A stretch of 64,000 nt of DNA. Source: Neobacillus cucumis (GTDB lineage: Bacteria; Bacillota; Bacilli; Bacillales; Cytobacillaceae). The translations under genes and the position numbers were made by a program. Numbering within the stretch: the first letter of the stretch is position 1; the number at the start of each line of letters is the position of its first letter. Shown piece after piece: positions 53,931 through 62,943 of this stretch. Location: positions 62,001-126,000 of the forward strand of contig NZ_PGVE01000041.1 in assembly GCF_002860255.1 (NCBI RefSeq). Reading direction: 5' to 3'. The notes below the pieces were generated by a model that was not told where the DNA came from, searched no databases, and was given only the letters and a program-made list of their open reading frames with translations.

Positions 53931-55439
53931 ATGGAGATCGCGCTTAAAATGTCTGGAATAAAAAAATCCTTTAATGGAGTACCGGTATTAAAAGGAATCG
54001 ATTTAGAAATTAGGAAAGGTGAAATTCATGCGCTATTAGGGGAAAACGGAGCAGGAAAAAGTACCTTAATGAATATTTTAGGGGGAATTCTTCAGCCCGA
54101 TCAGGGATCTATCGAGTTATTTGGAAACAAAGTGTCCATCCCTAATCCTCATACCTCTAAACAATTTGGAATCGGTTTTATTCATCAAGAACTTAATCTG
54201 GTAAGTGATCTTACGATCTATGAAAATCTTTTTTTAGGAAAAGAAAGGACAAATGCACTGGGATTTCTGGAAAAAAAGAAAATGGTTCAAGAAACAAGCA
54301 AGGTATTAGATCTACTTGATGTTCACTTACATCCTAGAAAGCTTATTTTTGAACTCGATGTCTCGATGAAGCAAATTGTAGAAATTGCCCGGTCCCTTCT
54401 TCAGGACAGCAAAATCATCATTATGGACGAGCCAACCACCTCTTTAACAGATAAGGAAATCACTAAACTGTTTAAAGTGATGAGGAATTTAAAAGAATCC
54501 GGCTATTCAATTATTTTCATATCTCATAAATTAAAAGAAGTTTTATCAATTTGCGATCGTTATACTGTCCTCCGTGATGGAGAGCTAGCATCTTCAGGTG
54601 ATATAAGGGATGTTACGGAAGAGATATTAGCTAAATATATGATTGGTAAGGAACTTAGCAGTACGGAGCAATATGTAACTAGAGAAATAGGTGACATATT
54701 GTTAGAAGTAAAAAATCTATCTGCTCATCATTCATTTTATAATATTCAATTTTCTCTGAGAAAAGGAGAAATCCTTGGGTTTACGGGGCTATCCGGCGAT
54801 GGCCGGACAGAACTATTTGAAACAATTTTCGGTTTCCGGACTGGATATTTTGGAGACATCATTGTAAAAGGTAAAAAAGTAAAGGTTAAGCATCCGACAA
54901 GTGCGGTTTCAAATGGAATTGGGTTTGTTCCGAAAAATAGAAAAGAAAATGGGATTGTTAAAGATTTAAGTGTACTGCAAAATATGACACTATCTTCTTT
55001 AAAAAAATTTACGGAACCCCTAATTGTCAATCAAAAAAAAGAGGAGCAAACCTATCAGGTTTATCAACAACAGCTAAATATTAAAGCTGTAGATATTCAT
55101 TCATCAATTGCGAACTTAAGTGGGGGGAACCAGCAAAAGGTTATTCTGGCTAAATGGCTCGTAGCTGATACGGAAGTCATTATTTTAGATAATCCAACAC
55201 AAGGTGTTGATATTGGAGCAAGAAATGATATTTATGAATTAATTGTTGAAAATGCGAGGAAAGGCAAATCTTTTATTATTTTATCATCAGATTTCGGCGA
55301 GATTAGGAGAATTTGTGATCGAATATATGTCATGTTTCAAGGAAAAATCACTGCAGAATTAAAAAGGGAAGAAGCATCCGATGAAACGCTTATGATCTAT
55401 GCTACGGGGGCCAAAATAAAGGAGGTTAGCAAAAAATGA
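53931..55439 (+). CDS. Ribose-type sugar ABC transporter double ATPase (RbsA-like)
   Basis: 502 residues, two ATPase domains. First: Walker A 'GENGAGKST', Walker B 'KIIIMDEPTTSLTD'. Second: the usual degenerate Walker A 'GLSGDGRTE', signature 'LSGGNQQKV', Walker B 'VIILDNPTQGVD' with the catalytic Glu replaced by Asn, as is seen in this subfamily's variants. ATG 53931 follows ATGGAGGG. Overlaps the permease gene by four bases. Confidence 0.87.
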   Translation: MEIALKMSGIKKSFNGVPVLKGIDLEIRKGEIHALLGENGAGKSTLMNILGGILQPDQGSIELFGNKVSIPNPHTSKQFGIGFIHQELNLVSDLTIYENLFLGKERTNALGFLEKKKMVQETSKVLDLLDVHLHPRKLIFELDVSMKQIVEIARSLLQDSKIIIMDEPTTSLTDKEITKLFKVMRNLKESGYSIIFISHKLKEVLSICDRYTVLRDGELASSGDIRDVTEEILAKYMIGKELSSTEQYVTREIGDILLEVKNLSAHHSFYNIQFSLRKGEILGFTGLSGDGRTELFETIFGFRTGYFGDIIVKGKKVKVKHPTSAVSNGIGFVPKNRKENGIVKDLSVLQNMTLSSLKKFTEPLIVNQKKEEQTYQVYQQQLNIKAVDIHSSIANLSGGNQQKVILAKWLVADTEVIILDNPTQGVDIGARNDIYELIVENARKGKSFIILSSDFGEIRRICDRIYVMFQGKITAELKREEASDETLMIYATGAKIKEVSKK

Positions 55440-56383
55440 GTCTAACTCAAAGGTTCTCTTCCATATGGGGCAAATATAGCTATTTAATCGCCTTTTTAAT
55501 TATTTTTATTATCTCAAGTATCGTAAATGAGAATTTCCTAGAGGCAAATAACTTAATAAATATTCTAAGGCAATCGGCCATTATTGGGATAATCGCTCTT
55601 GGTCAGACGATTGTTATCTTGTCTGGTGGATTTGACTTATCCGTTGGTGCTACGCTTGCATTGTCAGGATTTTGCGGTCTAACCGTTCTAAACTCCACCC
55701 ATAGCCTTTTCATTGGCATTATTTCTACTATAATATGTGCTTTGCTAATTGGTTTAGTAAATGGCTTATTGGTCACAAAGGGAAAGATTGCCCCTTTTAT
55801 TGTTACCCTTGGTGTGATGGCAATGGCCCGCTCCCTAACGCTTTATTTCGCAAATGGTGGAAGTGTGAGTGGGACTATTTCTAGTTTTACCAATATCGCC
55901 AATGGGGATTTATTAGGGATTACCTATCCTGTTTACCTCTTTATATTGTTAACGATTATGATGTACATTCTTTTAAACCATATGAAATTCGGACGTTATT
56001 TATATTCCATAGGAAGTAATGAAAAGGCTTCAATTTTGTCTGCCATTCGTGTTGACCGAATTAAATTAATGGCCTACATGCTTTGTTCTGGTTTAGTCGC
56101 AGTTGCCGCTATTATTGAATCTTCACGTTTAAATTCTATTTCATCTTCAAGCTCGGGATTAAACTATGAATTGGATTCTATTGCCGCCGTTGTTATTGGT
56201 GGGACGAGACTGTCTGGGGGAAAAGGCAGTATTGTGGGAACTTTCTTTGGTGTGCTTATTTTAGGTGTGTTAAACAATGCCATTAATTTAATGAATGTTT
56301 CACCGTATCTGCAAGGTCTTGTTAAAGGGATGATTATTATTATTGCCGTATTACTGCAAAAAAGAGAAAAAATAAATGGATAG
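55436..56383 (+). CDS. Ribose-type sugar ABC transporter permease (RbsC-like)
   Basis: 315 residues, eight or more helices. 'ALGQTIVILSGGFDLSVGA' and 'AAVVIGGTRLSGGKGSIVG' are the family signatures. The ATG overlaps the ATPase stop (ATGA). It is followed by a broken GH3 reading frame rather than a complete gene. Confidence 0.88.
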   Translation: MSLTQRFSSIWGKYSYLIAFLIIFIISSIVNENFLEANNLINILRQSAIIGIIALGQTIVILSGGFDLSVGATLALSGFCGLTVLNSTHSLFIGIISTIICALLIGLVNGLLVTKGKIAPFIVTLGVMAMARSLTLYFANGGSVSGTISSFTNIANGDLLGITYPVYLFILLTIMMYILLNHMKFGRYLYSIGSNEKASILSAIRVDRIKLMAYMLCSGLVAVAAIIESSRLNSISSSSSGLNYELDSIAAVVIGGTRLSGGKGSIVGTFFGVLILGVLNNAINLMNVSPYLQGLVKGMIIIIAVLLQKREKING

Positions 56384-56444
56384 TGTAGAAGATTGGAAGA
56401 AGATTGATGATAAAAGTGAGTAATGAGGAAAAAGTGATTAATAA

Positions 56445-56582
56445 GGAGAAGAAAGTAAAATTAATGAATTGATTGGTAAAATGACAGTAGAAGAAAAGGT
56501 GGAGCAATTAACACAGCTTCTTCCATCCAAATGTGATCAGCAACCTGTTGTTCTTAACAGGTTGTTTTTTATTTGTAAATAG
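56445..56582 (+). pseudogene. Remnant of a GH3 glycosidase N-terminus
   Basis: The frame reads 'NELIGKMTVEEKVEQLTQLL', the conserved N-terminal helix of family 3 beta-glucosidases/xylosidases, then runs into the terminator and stops at 56580. AAGGAG at 56443-56448 precedes it but no normal start codon is at the right distance in frame (TTG 56469 is possible). About 27 codons remain of a gene that normally has 700-900. A deletion has joined the 5' end to a terminator. Confidence 0.65.
56541..56573 (+). terminator. Terminator after the GH3 remnant
   Basis: CAACCTGTT-GTTCTT-AACAGGTTG, perfect 9-bp stem followed by TTTTTTATTT. Now ends the ribose-type ABC operon. Confidence 0.88.
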
Positions 56583-56798
56583 TACCTAGGTTGACAGACC
56601 TATAAAAAATTAATCTTTCCTGATGAAAATGTGATAAAATAGCTAGATGAAAAGTATGTTAAATCGCTTTTTATTAAATTTTTTTCTGAATTTTATAAAA
56701 AATAGTTTAAAAATTATACATATTTTATTAATCTATTGCTATTCCCCCCTGGTTACTCGCTATATAGGTTAAAATATTGCTGTTCTCTGTTTAATTAT

Positions 56799-56813
56799 AT
56801 GAAGGCGTTTACA
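56799..56813 (+). promoter_or_regulatory. Candidate cre site before the GPH symporter
   Basis: ATGAAGGCGTTTACA matches WTGNAANCGNWNNCW with one deviation; 87 bases before the symporter start. Confidence 0.45.
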
Positions 56814-56900
56814 TAAAAGTTGAGTTACTATAATTGTAACAGTAGCTACTGAATGTTTCACAATTTGTTATTGAGGTATTTTGAACTAGGAGGATAAGAG

Positions 56901-58301
56901 ATGGCAAATGGAGCAGTTCCACAAACAAAAGAAAGTTTGGTAGTGCCTCAACTTAATGGCAATCTTAGTTTTCTTACGAAGTTAAGCTATGGGTTTGGAG
57001 AGTTCTCTGCGAGCGTGGTTTGGAGTTTAGCAGCTTCGTATTTACTGTTTTTCTATACAGATGTTTTTGGCATAGCTGGAAGTGCGGCAGCAGTCATTTT
57101 ACTAGTTGCAAGGGTTTGGGATTGTTTTGTTGATCCGATTCTTGGGTTAATCATGGAAAGAACAAAAAGTAAACATGGTCGTTTTAGACCATATATATTA
57201 TACGGTTCAATTGCACTTGCACTTCTGAATATATTAACTTTTTACACTCCGGACTTTTCCGGAACAGGTAAAGTTATTTATGCTGGAGTCACCTATTTAT
57301 TATTAGGTACTGTTCACTCTGTAGTAAACGTTCCTTATGGTGCTTTGGCAACTGTCATGACAAGAGATACTCATGAGCGAACTAATTTAAACTCATATCG
57401 AGGATTTTTTGGACAGATAGCAGGTATTCTCACAGGTGCTGCGGTAATGCCAATAATAACGGTATTGGGTCATGGAAATCAACAAAATGGTTTCTTCTAT
57501 GCATCTATCCTATTATCAGTGGTTTCAGCTCCATTATTAATCTTGACATTTAAGAATTGTAAAGAAGTGATTGAGCCTACACTAGAGGAAAGACCAACAC
57601 TTAAGGAATCGCTAAAGGCTGTTGGAGCTAATAAACAATTACTATTAATTTTAATCAGTCTTTTTGTAGTATTATTGGGTGTATTTGGAAGGATAGGCAC
57701 ATTGACATATTACTGTATTTACGTAATAAAACGTCCAGATTTGATTGCGGTTTCATTTACCATACTATCTGTTTGTGGAGCTATTGGGGCTTTCTGTCTT
57801 CCATTCATTGCAAAATTTTTTGAAAAGAAAACAATTCTAATATTGGGTTCTATCATTACTGGGGCAGCGTTAATTGTATTATTTTTTATACCTGCTACCA
57901 ATATTCCAATGGTCATCTTATGGACAACCATCGCAAGCTTACCAACTGGTGTTGCAAGTCCGATGATTTTCAGCATGGTTGGGGACTGCATAGATGATTA
58001 TCAAGTGAAATCTGGTCTTCGTGCTGATGGTGCCATTTATTCTTTTACAAGCCTTTCTACTAAAATTTCAATTGCTGTTGCAGGAGCTGCAAGTGGAGCA
58101 GTACTAAGTGCCATTGGCTATGTGGCTAATAAACCACAGACTCAGGAAGTAGTTCATGATATAAACATGTTAGTAAATTTGGCACCTGGTATTATATATA
58201 TTTTAGCAACAGTTCCGTTATTCTTTTATAAACTCTCTAAAGCAACAGCGATGGAGAATACGAGTGAACTTTTGAGAAGACGAAAAGAGCTAACTATGTA
58301 A
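56901..58301 (+). CDS. Glycoside-pentoside-hexuronide (GPH) family symporter
   Basis: 466 residues with twelve hydrophobic segments. 'LSYGFGEFSASVVWSLAASY' in helix 1, 'ARVWDCFVDPILGLIMERTK' (R-x-W-D...DP motif) in loop 2-3, and 'YGALATVMTRD' are hallmarks of MelB/XynB-type transporters. Imports an oligosaccharide or glycoside with Na+ or H+. TAGGAGG before ATG. It precedes the GH106-like gene by 73 bases, so the two probably share substrate. Confidence 0.87.
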   Translation: MANGAVPQTKESLVVPQLNGNLSFLTKLSYGFGEFSASVVWSLAASYLLFFYTDVFGIAGSAAAVILLVARVWDCFVDPILGLIMERTKSKHGRFRPYILYGSIALALLNILTFYTPDFSGTGKVIYAGVTYLLLGTVHSVVNVPYGALATVMTRDTHERTNLNSYRGFFGQIAGILTGAAVMPIITVLGHGNQQNGFFYASILLSVVSAPLLILTFKNCKEVIEPTLEERPTLKESLKAVGANKQLLLILISLFVVLLGVFGRIGTLTYYCIYVIKRPDLIAVSFTILSVCGAIGAFCLPFIAKFFEKKTILILGSIITGAALIVLFFIPATNIPMVILWTTIASLPTGVASPMIFSMVGDCIDDYQVKSGLRADGAIYSFTSLSTKISIAVAGAASGAVLSAIGYVANKPQTQEVVHDINMLVNLAPGIIYILATVPLFFYKLSKATAMENTSELLRRRKELTM

Positions 58302-58374
58302 ATATGATGTTATGAGCTTATAAGTTGCACTATGATGTGTAGCTTATAAGCTATTTTAATAGGAGGGTTTCATC

Positions 58375-61056
58375 ATGAATAAGACAGTGCAGGATCTTAT
58401 GAATCATCAAACCGAAAATTATATTCTTCCGTTTCTCTGGATGAGAGGAGAAGAAGAACCAGTGATTAGGGAAGAAATTGCTAGAATCTATGAATGCGGG
58501 ATCAGAGGAATCTGTGTAGAAGCGCGGCCGCATCCGGATTTCGCAGGTCCGGGCTGGTGGCATGACCTAGATATTGTCATGGATGAAGCCAAGAAGAGAG
58601 GAATGCGTGTTTGGGTTTTAGATGATGCTCACTTTCCAACAGGTTATGCCAATGGGTTGATCGAAAAGAAATATCCGAACCGAAAGAAAACGTATATAAA
58701 TTATAATACAGTTGATGTATTAGGCGCGCAAAATGAAGTGAAGATACATATTACTCCTATGTTAAAACCGAAAACCTCTTGGTTAGATATTGGTAAACCA
58801 ATAGACAAAGAGGAACAGAAAAAGAATCAATTAATTAGTGTTGTGGCAGCAAAACTAGTAACGGATGGAATTATACATGAAGAGCTAATCGATTTAACGG
58901 ACCGTGTTGAAGGTGATTTTTTAACCTGCACCTTACCTGAAGGGCCATGGAGAGTTTATGTGGTTTATGAAACGAAAACGGACGGCGGCAATCCGAAATA
59001 TATCAATATGATTGATGAAGAGTCAGTCAGCACACAGCTTGAAGCGGTATATGAACCACATTTTCAACATTACAAAGAAGAGTTTGGGAAGACATTTGCC
59101 GGATTTTTCTCAGATGAACCTGCATTTGGTAATGTTAATGGATTTGATTTTAATGAATCGATTGGACGAAAAGACATGCCATTGCCATGGAGTGAAGAAG
59201 TGAAGAATATGCTGATGGATGATCTTAAAGGTAATTGGCGCGTATTCTTACCTTATCTTTGGAATAGTTCAGAAGAAATGAAGCAATGCGTTCATACCAG
59301 ATATACGTACATGGATATTGTTACCCGTTTATATGAAAAAAACTTTAGTAATCAATTAGGAAAATGGTGTGAAGCACACAATGTCGAGTATATCGGACAT
59401 GTGATTGAAGATAATGATCAGCATAGCAGATTAGGAAGCGGTGCAGGTCATTTCTTTAGAGCATTGTCAGGCCAGCATATGTCTGGAATTGATGTGATTG
59501 GCGGCCAAGTCATTTTTGGCGGAGCGGGGTTAGAACGACGCGGACTCTTTAAGGGGGATGGAGAATTCTATCATTATACACTTGGAAAACTAGGATCTTC
59601 CTATGGTCATCTTGATCCGAAGAAAAAAGGGAGAACGATGTGTGAATTATTTGGTGCCTACGGATGGAAGCTTGGCGTTCGAGATATGAAGTATATTTTG
59701 GACCACTTAGTTGTCCGTGGAATTAATTATCTCGTTCCACATGCATTTTCTATGCGGGAATATCCTGACTTTGATTGTCCTCCGCATTTCTATGCTCGTG
59801 GTCATAATCCACAATTTAAACATTTTGCCCATCTCATGCACTATGCCAACCGCTTATGTCATATTTTTAATGGCGGAAGACATGTTGCTCCTGTAGCTGT
59901 TTTATATCAGGGGGAGAGTGAGTGGAGTGGAAACTCGATGAAAATGCAAAAGCCTGCTAGAGTCTTAATTGAAAACCAAATCGATTTTGACTTTGTTTCG
60001 ATTGATATCCTGACTGATCTAGGTCTCTATAATGGAAGGTTAGAGAATAAGCATTTAATCATCAATGGTGAAGAATTTAAATGTCTAGTTATACCGTATA
60101 GTCAATATATAACAAAAGAACTGGCTGCTTTTATTAAAAATGCAGCTGGCTTGGAGATTATTTTTGTTGACAATAAACCAGAAGGGATTTCTAATGCAGT
60201 AGATGGGCAGGAGATTTCAGAACTATTAAAAGCAGTTGAAAAATGTAAGGTGATCCCGTTAAAGGAATTGGTCTCTGAACTGCAGGCAGAAGGAATATAT
60301 GATATTAAATTAAAGCAACCATTTAAGGATTTAACCTACTATCATTATATTAAAGAAAATAATATTTATATGTTTCAGAATGAATCAGCACATGAGACAT
60401 TCAGCGGAGAGATTGAATTATCAATGGGAGAATCTGCTGTCGTCTATCATGGTCTAGAAAATAAATTTGAGAACCTAAAAGTTAACAGAGAAAAAGGGAA
60501 AAGCATTATTTACTTGGAGTTAAAGCCATATGAATCATGTGTGATATTTGAGAGTGATGAAAATCCAGCAGGAGAGGCCGAATTTTATTCTCCTCTATCT
60601 ATAAAGCTTAATGAATGTGAAAAAGTTTTGAACCTGTCTTCAGAATGGAACTATTCGTTGGTAAAAAACAAGGAATATCCGAAATTTGGTGAAGTAAATT
60701 TGATGAAAGAGTTGATCCCTATTTCCAAGGAAAACCCTGCTTTCACTGGAATTATTAAATATGAAAAGACAGTTGATCTAGAAGAGCAACCAGAACAAGG
60801 CTATTTATCAATTGAATATATTTTTGAAGCAGTAGAGGTATGGATTAATGATGAATATATCGGGATGAAGATTTGTCCGCCGTATCAATTTGAGGTGGGC
60901 AACTATTTAAGAAAGGGGACCAATACCATTCGTGTGGAAGTGGCCACAACATTAGATCGGGATCGGCTCAATCAGCCAGAACCACCATTTATTATTTGGC
61001 ACGATCCTATGGATCCAACGGGCATGTTTGGAAAAATTACCTTGTCTTGTGTCTAA
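58375..61056 (+). CDS. GH106-like glycoside hydrolase (putative alpha-L-rhamnosidase)
   Basis: 893 residues, no signal peptide, so cytoplasmic. N-terminal barrel with 'FLWMRGEEEPVIREEIARIY' and 'VWVLDDAHFPTGYANG', a 'GFFSDEPAFGN' Glu-containing motif and 'EYIGHVIEDNDQHSRLG' with further acidic residues; the C-terminal ~150 residues form a galactose-binding-like sandwich ('VEVWINDEYIGMKICPPYQF'). Fits Glyco_hydro_106-related enzymes; rhamnosidase activity is the best guess but GH5- or GH2-like activity cannot be excluded. AGGAGGG before ATG. Terminator follows at once. Confidence 0.68.
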   Translation: MNKTVQDLMNHQTENYILPFLWMRGEEEPVIREEIARIYECGIRGICVEARPHPDFAGPGWWHDLDIVMDEAKKRGMRVWVLDDAHFPTGYANGLIEKKYPNRKKTYINYNTVDVLGAQNEVKIHITPMLKPKTSWLDIGKPIDKEEQKKNQLISVVAAKLVTDGIIHEELIDLTDRVEGDFLTCTLPEGPWRVYVVYETKTDGGNPKYINMIDEESVSTQLEAVYEPHFQHYKEEFGKTFAGFFSDEPAFGNVNGFDFNESIGRKDMPLPWSEEVKNMLMDDLKGNWRVFLPYLWNSSEEMKQCVHTRYTYMDIVTRLYEKNFSNQLGKWCEAHNVEYIGHVIEDNDQHSRLGSGAGHFFRALSGQHMSGIDVIGGQVIFGGAGLERRGLFKGDGEFYHYTLGKLGSSYGHLDPKKKGRTMCELFGAYGWKLGVRDMKYILDHLVVRGINYLVPHAFSMREYPDFDCPPHFYARGHNPQFKHFAHLMHYANRLCHIFNGGRHVAPVAVLYQGESEWSGNSMKMQKPARVLIENQIDFDFVSIDILTDLGLYNGRLENKHLIINGEEFKCLVIPYSQYITKELAAFIKNAAGLEIIFVDNKPEGISNAVDGQEISELLKAVEKCKVIPLKELVSELQAEGIYDIKLKQPFKDLTYYHYIKENNIYMFQNESAHETFSGEIELSMGESAVVYHGLENKFENLKVNREKGKSIIYLELKPYESCVIFESDENPAGEAEFYSPLSIKLNECEKVLNLSSEWNYSLVKNKEYPKFGEVNLMKELIPISKENPAFTGIIKYEKTVDLEEQPEQGYLSIEYIFEAVEVWINDEYIGMKICPPYQFEVGNYLRKGTNTIRVEVATTLDRDRLNQPEPPFIIWHDPMDPTGMFGKITLSCV

Positions 61057-61064
61057 CGATTCTA

Positions 61065-61099
61065 AAAGGTGTGGTACCTGAAAGGGCCGCACCTTTTTA
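61065..61099 (+). terminator. Terminator of the GPH-GH106 operon
   Basis: AAAGGTGTGG / CCGCACCTTT, 10 bp with one G-T pair, followed by TTTAAAA. Confidence 0.8.
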
Positions 61100-61134
61100 A
61101 AAGTTCTAATTTTTTTACGGTAGGGGAGGCGCTT

Positions 61135-62067
61135 ATGAAGTATCCATATGAAAGTGTGGTCATAAACGAAGAGGTTCCTATGTTAATGTTAATGACAAGT
61201 GTAAGATTTGTCGCCATGCACTGGCATGACCGGATTGAATTTTTGTTTGTTCTAAGAGGCAGTATCCAAGTATTTGTGGGAAGAGAAGAGTTCTCTTTAA
61301 AAGAAAATGACTTGCTGCTGATTAATAGCAATGAGATTCACGGTGTGGAAGCAAGTGAAGATAATCGGGTTCTGCTACTTCAAATTCCTCTGACGTTTAT
61401 AAATAAATGGTACCCTAAGATCGAAATGGAATCTTTTCACTGCCAATCCTTTCAACAGGAGGATCAAGGAAAGTATGATGGTATTCGTCAGTTAATGGTC
61501 CAACTTATGGTAACTTTAAGAGAGAAAGAATTAGGTTATGAGATTAAAATTCATTCACTGTTATTAGATATCATATACCATCTTGTTAGTAAATTTAGAG
61601 TGAAGAGTCATAAGCAAATCAACCGTAACAGCAGTAAAGATATTGAACGACTGACACGAATTACAAGCTATATACAAAAGAATTATATGTATCCCATTAC
61701 CCTGAACGAAATAGCGGAAAACGAACAATTGACGGTTCCCTACTTATCGCGATATTTTCAACAGCATATGGGACAGCCTTTTGTAAAGTATTTAAATGGT
61801 ATTCGACTGGAACAGGCTGTACAGTATCTGCTGGAGACAAATTGGCCTGTTATTCAGATAGCGATAGAGTCTGGGTTTCCAAGTTTGAATACGTTTCACA
61901 AACTGTTTAAAGATACCTTTCACACAACCCCTTACCAATTTAGAAAGAATCAACAAACAACTTTTAATCACTCTTATAAAAATGAACCAAAAGGAATTGA
62001 AAGTTACGATTATACGGAAGAAGACGACCTTAAAGAGTTGGATACGTATATAAAAGGTTTCATATAA
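61135..62067 (+). CDS. AraC-family transcriptional regulator
   Basis: 310 residues. Cupin sensor in the first ~110 ('MHWHDRIEFLFVLRGSIQVF', 'DLLLINSNEIHGVEA') and AraC double helix-turn-helix at about 190-285 ('LNEIAENEQLTVPYLSRYF', 'QIAIESGFPSLNTFHKLF'), then a 30-residue acidic tail. Related to the DNA-binding half of the AraC-GH39 protein. ATG 61135 follows GGGGAGG; the longer frame from 61069 crosses the terminator. Likely controls neighbouring sugar genes. Confidence 0.83.
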   Translation: MKYPYESVVINEEVPMLMLMTSVRFVAMHWHDRIEFLFVLRGSIQVFVGREEFSLKENDLLLINSNEIHGVEASEDNRVLLLQIPLTFINKWYPKIEMESFHCQSFQQEDQGKYDGIRQLMVQLMVTLREKELGYEIKIHSLLLDIIYHLVSKFRVKSHKQINRNSSKDIERLTRITSYIQKNYMYPITLNEIAENEQLTVPYLSRYFQQHMGQPFVKYLNGIRLEQAVQYLLETNWPVIQIAIESGFPSLNTFHKLFKDTFHTTPYQFRKNQQTTFNHSYKNEPKGIESYDYTEEDDLKELDTYIKGFI

Positions 62068-62106
62068 ATTAATAAAATTTATTATTTTTTTGATTAGTAA
62101 GGGTAG

Positions 62107-62134
62107 CCGCAAAGACATAAACTTTGCGGTTTTT
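62107..62134 (+). terminator. Terminator of the AraC gene
   Basis: CCGCAAAG / CTTTGCGG with a 7-base loop followed by TTTTTAA. Confidence 0.88.
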
Positions 62135-62226
62135 AACTATTATTTTTTGTGTTTTCTGAAAATATTAAAAATCAATATAATTTTTCTTAACAAATTGAAC
62201 GTTTTCCATAGATATCCTGATTATAA

Positions 62227-62676
62227 TTAGCGGTAGATGAAACAAATTTGCTAGACTGGGGGATTGAAGGAAAGCATTATGTAAAAGGATCGGACCATGT
62301 TATCAAGTATCCAGATGGGGGAAATACAGGAAATAATGGTTACAACTTAAATATGAGTTTTGCAATGGGGAATTCTTTCCTGTCTTATGTGTTCGAAGGG
62401 AATAATCCAAACCTATGGAGCGAAACAGAGGAGTTTAATAAAAGCGCGGTCAAATCTAAAGCACTTGGATTTAATTTTGATAGTTCATCAGTTAAAACGG
62501 AAGTGACAGCGGTTACCAATGTCGTAGGTAAATATGCTCTAGGACTTGAATCAGGTGTTTTAGATCCTAATAAGAGTTTACCTGAGTTTATTAAAGGTTT
62601 AAAGGCAGCTGGCATTGATAAGATCATTGCAGAAAAACAGAAACAATTAGATGAATGGGCAAAAAACAAAAAATAA
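62227..62676 (+). pseudogene. C-terminal remnant of a family 1 sugar-binding protein (DUF3502 type)
   Basis: The frame from 62227 to the stop reads only the last ~150 residues of a 480-550-residue LipO-like solute-binding protein: 'NLLDWGIEGKHYVKG', 'NPNLWSETEEFNKSAVKSKA' and 'GLKAAGIDKIIAEKQKQLDE'. There is no signal peptide, no lipobox and no ribosome site; an in-frame stop (62224) lies just upstream. The sequence in frame is intact, so the loss looks like a recent deletion. It keeps its strong terminator. Cognate permeases are absent. Confidence 0.78.
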
Positions 62677-62686
62677 GCAGTATATT

Positions 62687-62727
62687 AAACCAAAAAAGGT
62701 GCAATGACATTGCGCCTTTTTTGGTTT
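62687..62727. terminator. Very long terminator stem after the remnant
   Basis: 20-bp inverted repeat AAACCAAAAAAGGTGCAATG / CATTGCGCCTTTTTTGGTTT with one G-T pair and one base between the arms; T-run inside the descending arm. Confidence 0.85.
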
Positions 62728-62880
62728 ATGACAGTGATTTGGATAAGGTTAAAAATAGCACTATCATTTTTAATCTATTATCAATACAAAAATGATGAAT
62801 CGTTGAAAAAGGACGAAAATCTATACTCCATCAGGTTAATTAATGGAAGGGAATATATTAAATAACTTGATAAGATATAA

Positions 62881-62895
62881 ATGTAAGCGAAATCA
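62881..62895 (+). promoter_or_regulatory. cre site before the second isomerase gene
   Basis: ATGTAAGCGAAATCA fits WTGNAANCGNWNNCW at every position; 48 bases before the ATG at 62944. Confidence 0.6.
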
Positions 62896-62943
62896 ATAGT
62901 TAAATTCTTTGATTTTACTATAAACATAGGAGGATATGACACG

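Larger units (their letters stand above)
56384..56900. other. Intergenic region with a gene remnant, terminator and cre-like box
   Basis: 517 bases. Contains the GH3 remnant (56445-56582), its terminator (56541-56573), about 200 AT-rich bases with no feature, and a cre-like box at 56799-56813 before the symporter gene. Confidence 0.6.

Noticed and set aside
62196-62212. GAACGTTTTCCA as a further cre box
   Set aside because: The TG and CG are one base too close for the consensus, and it precedes a remnant rather than a gene.
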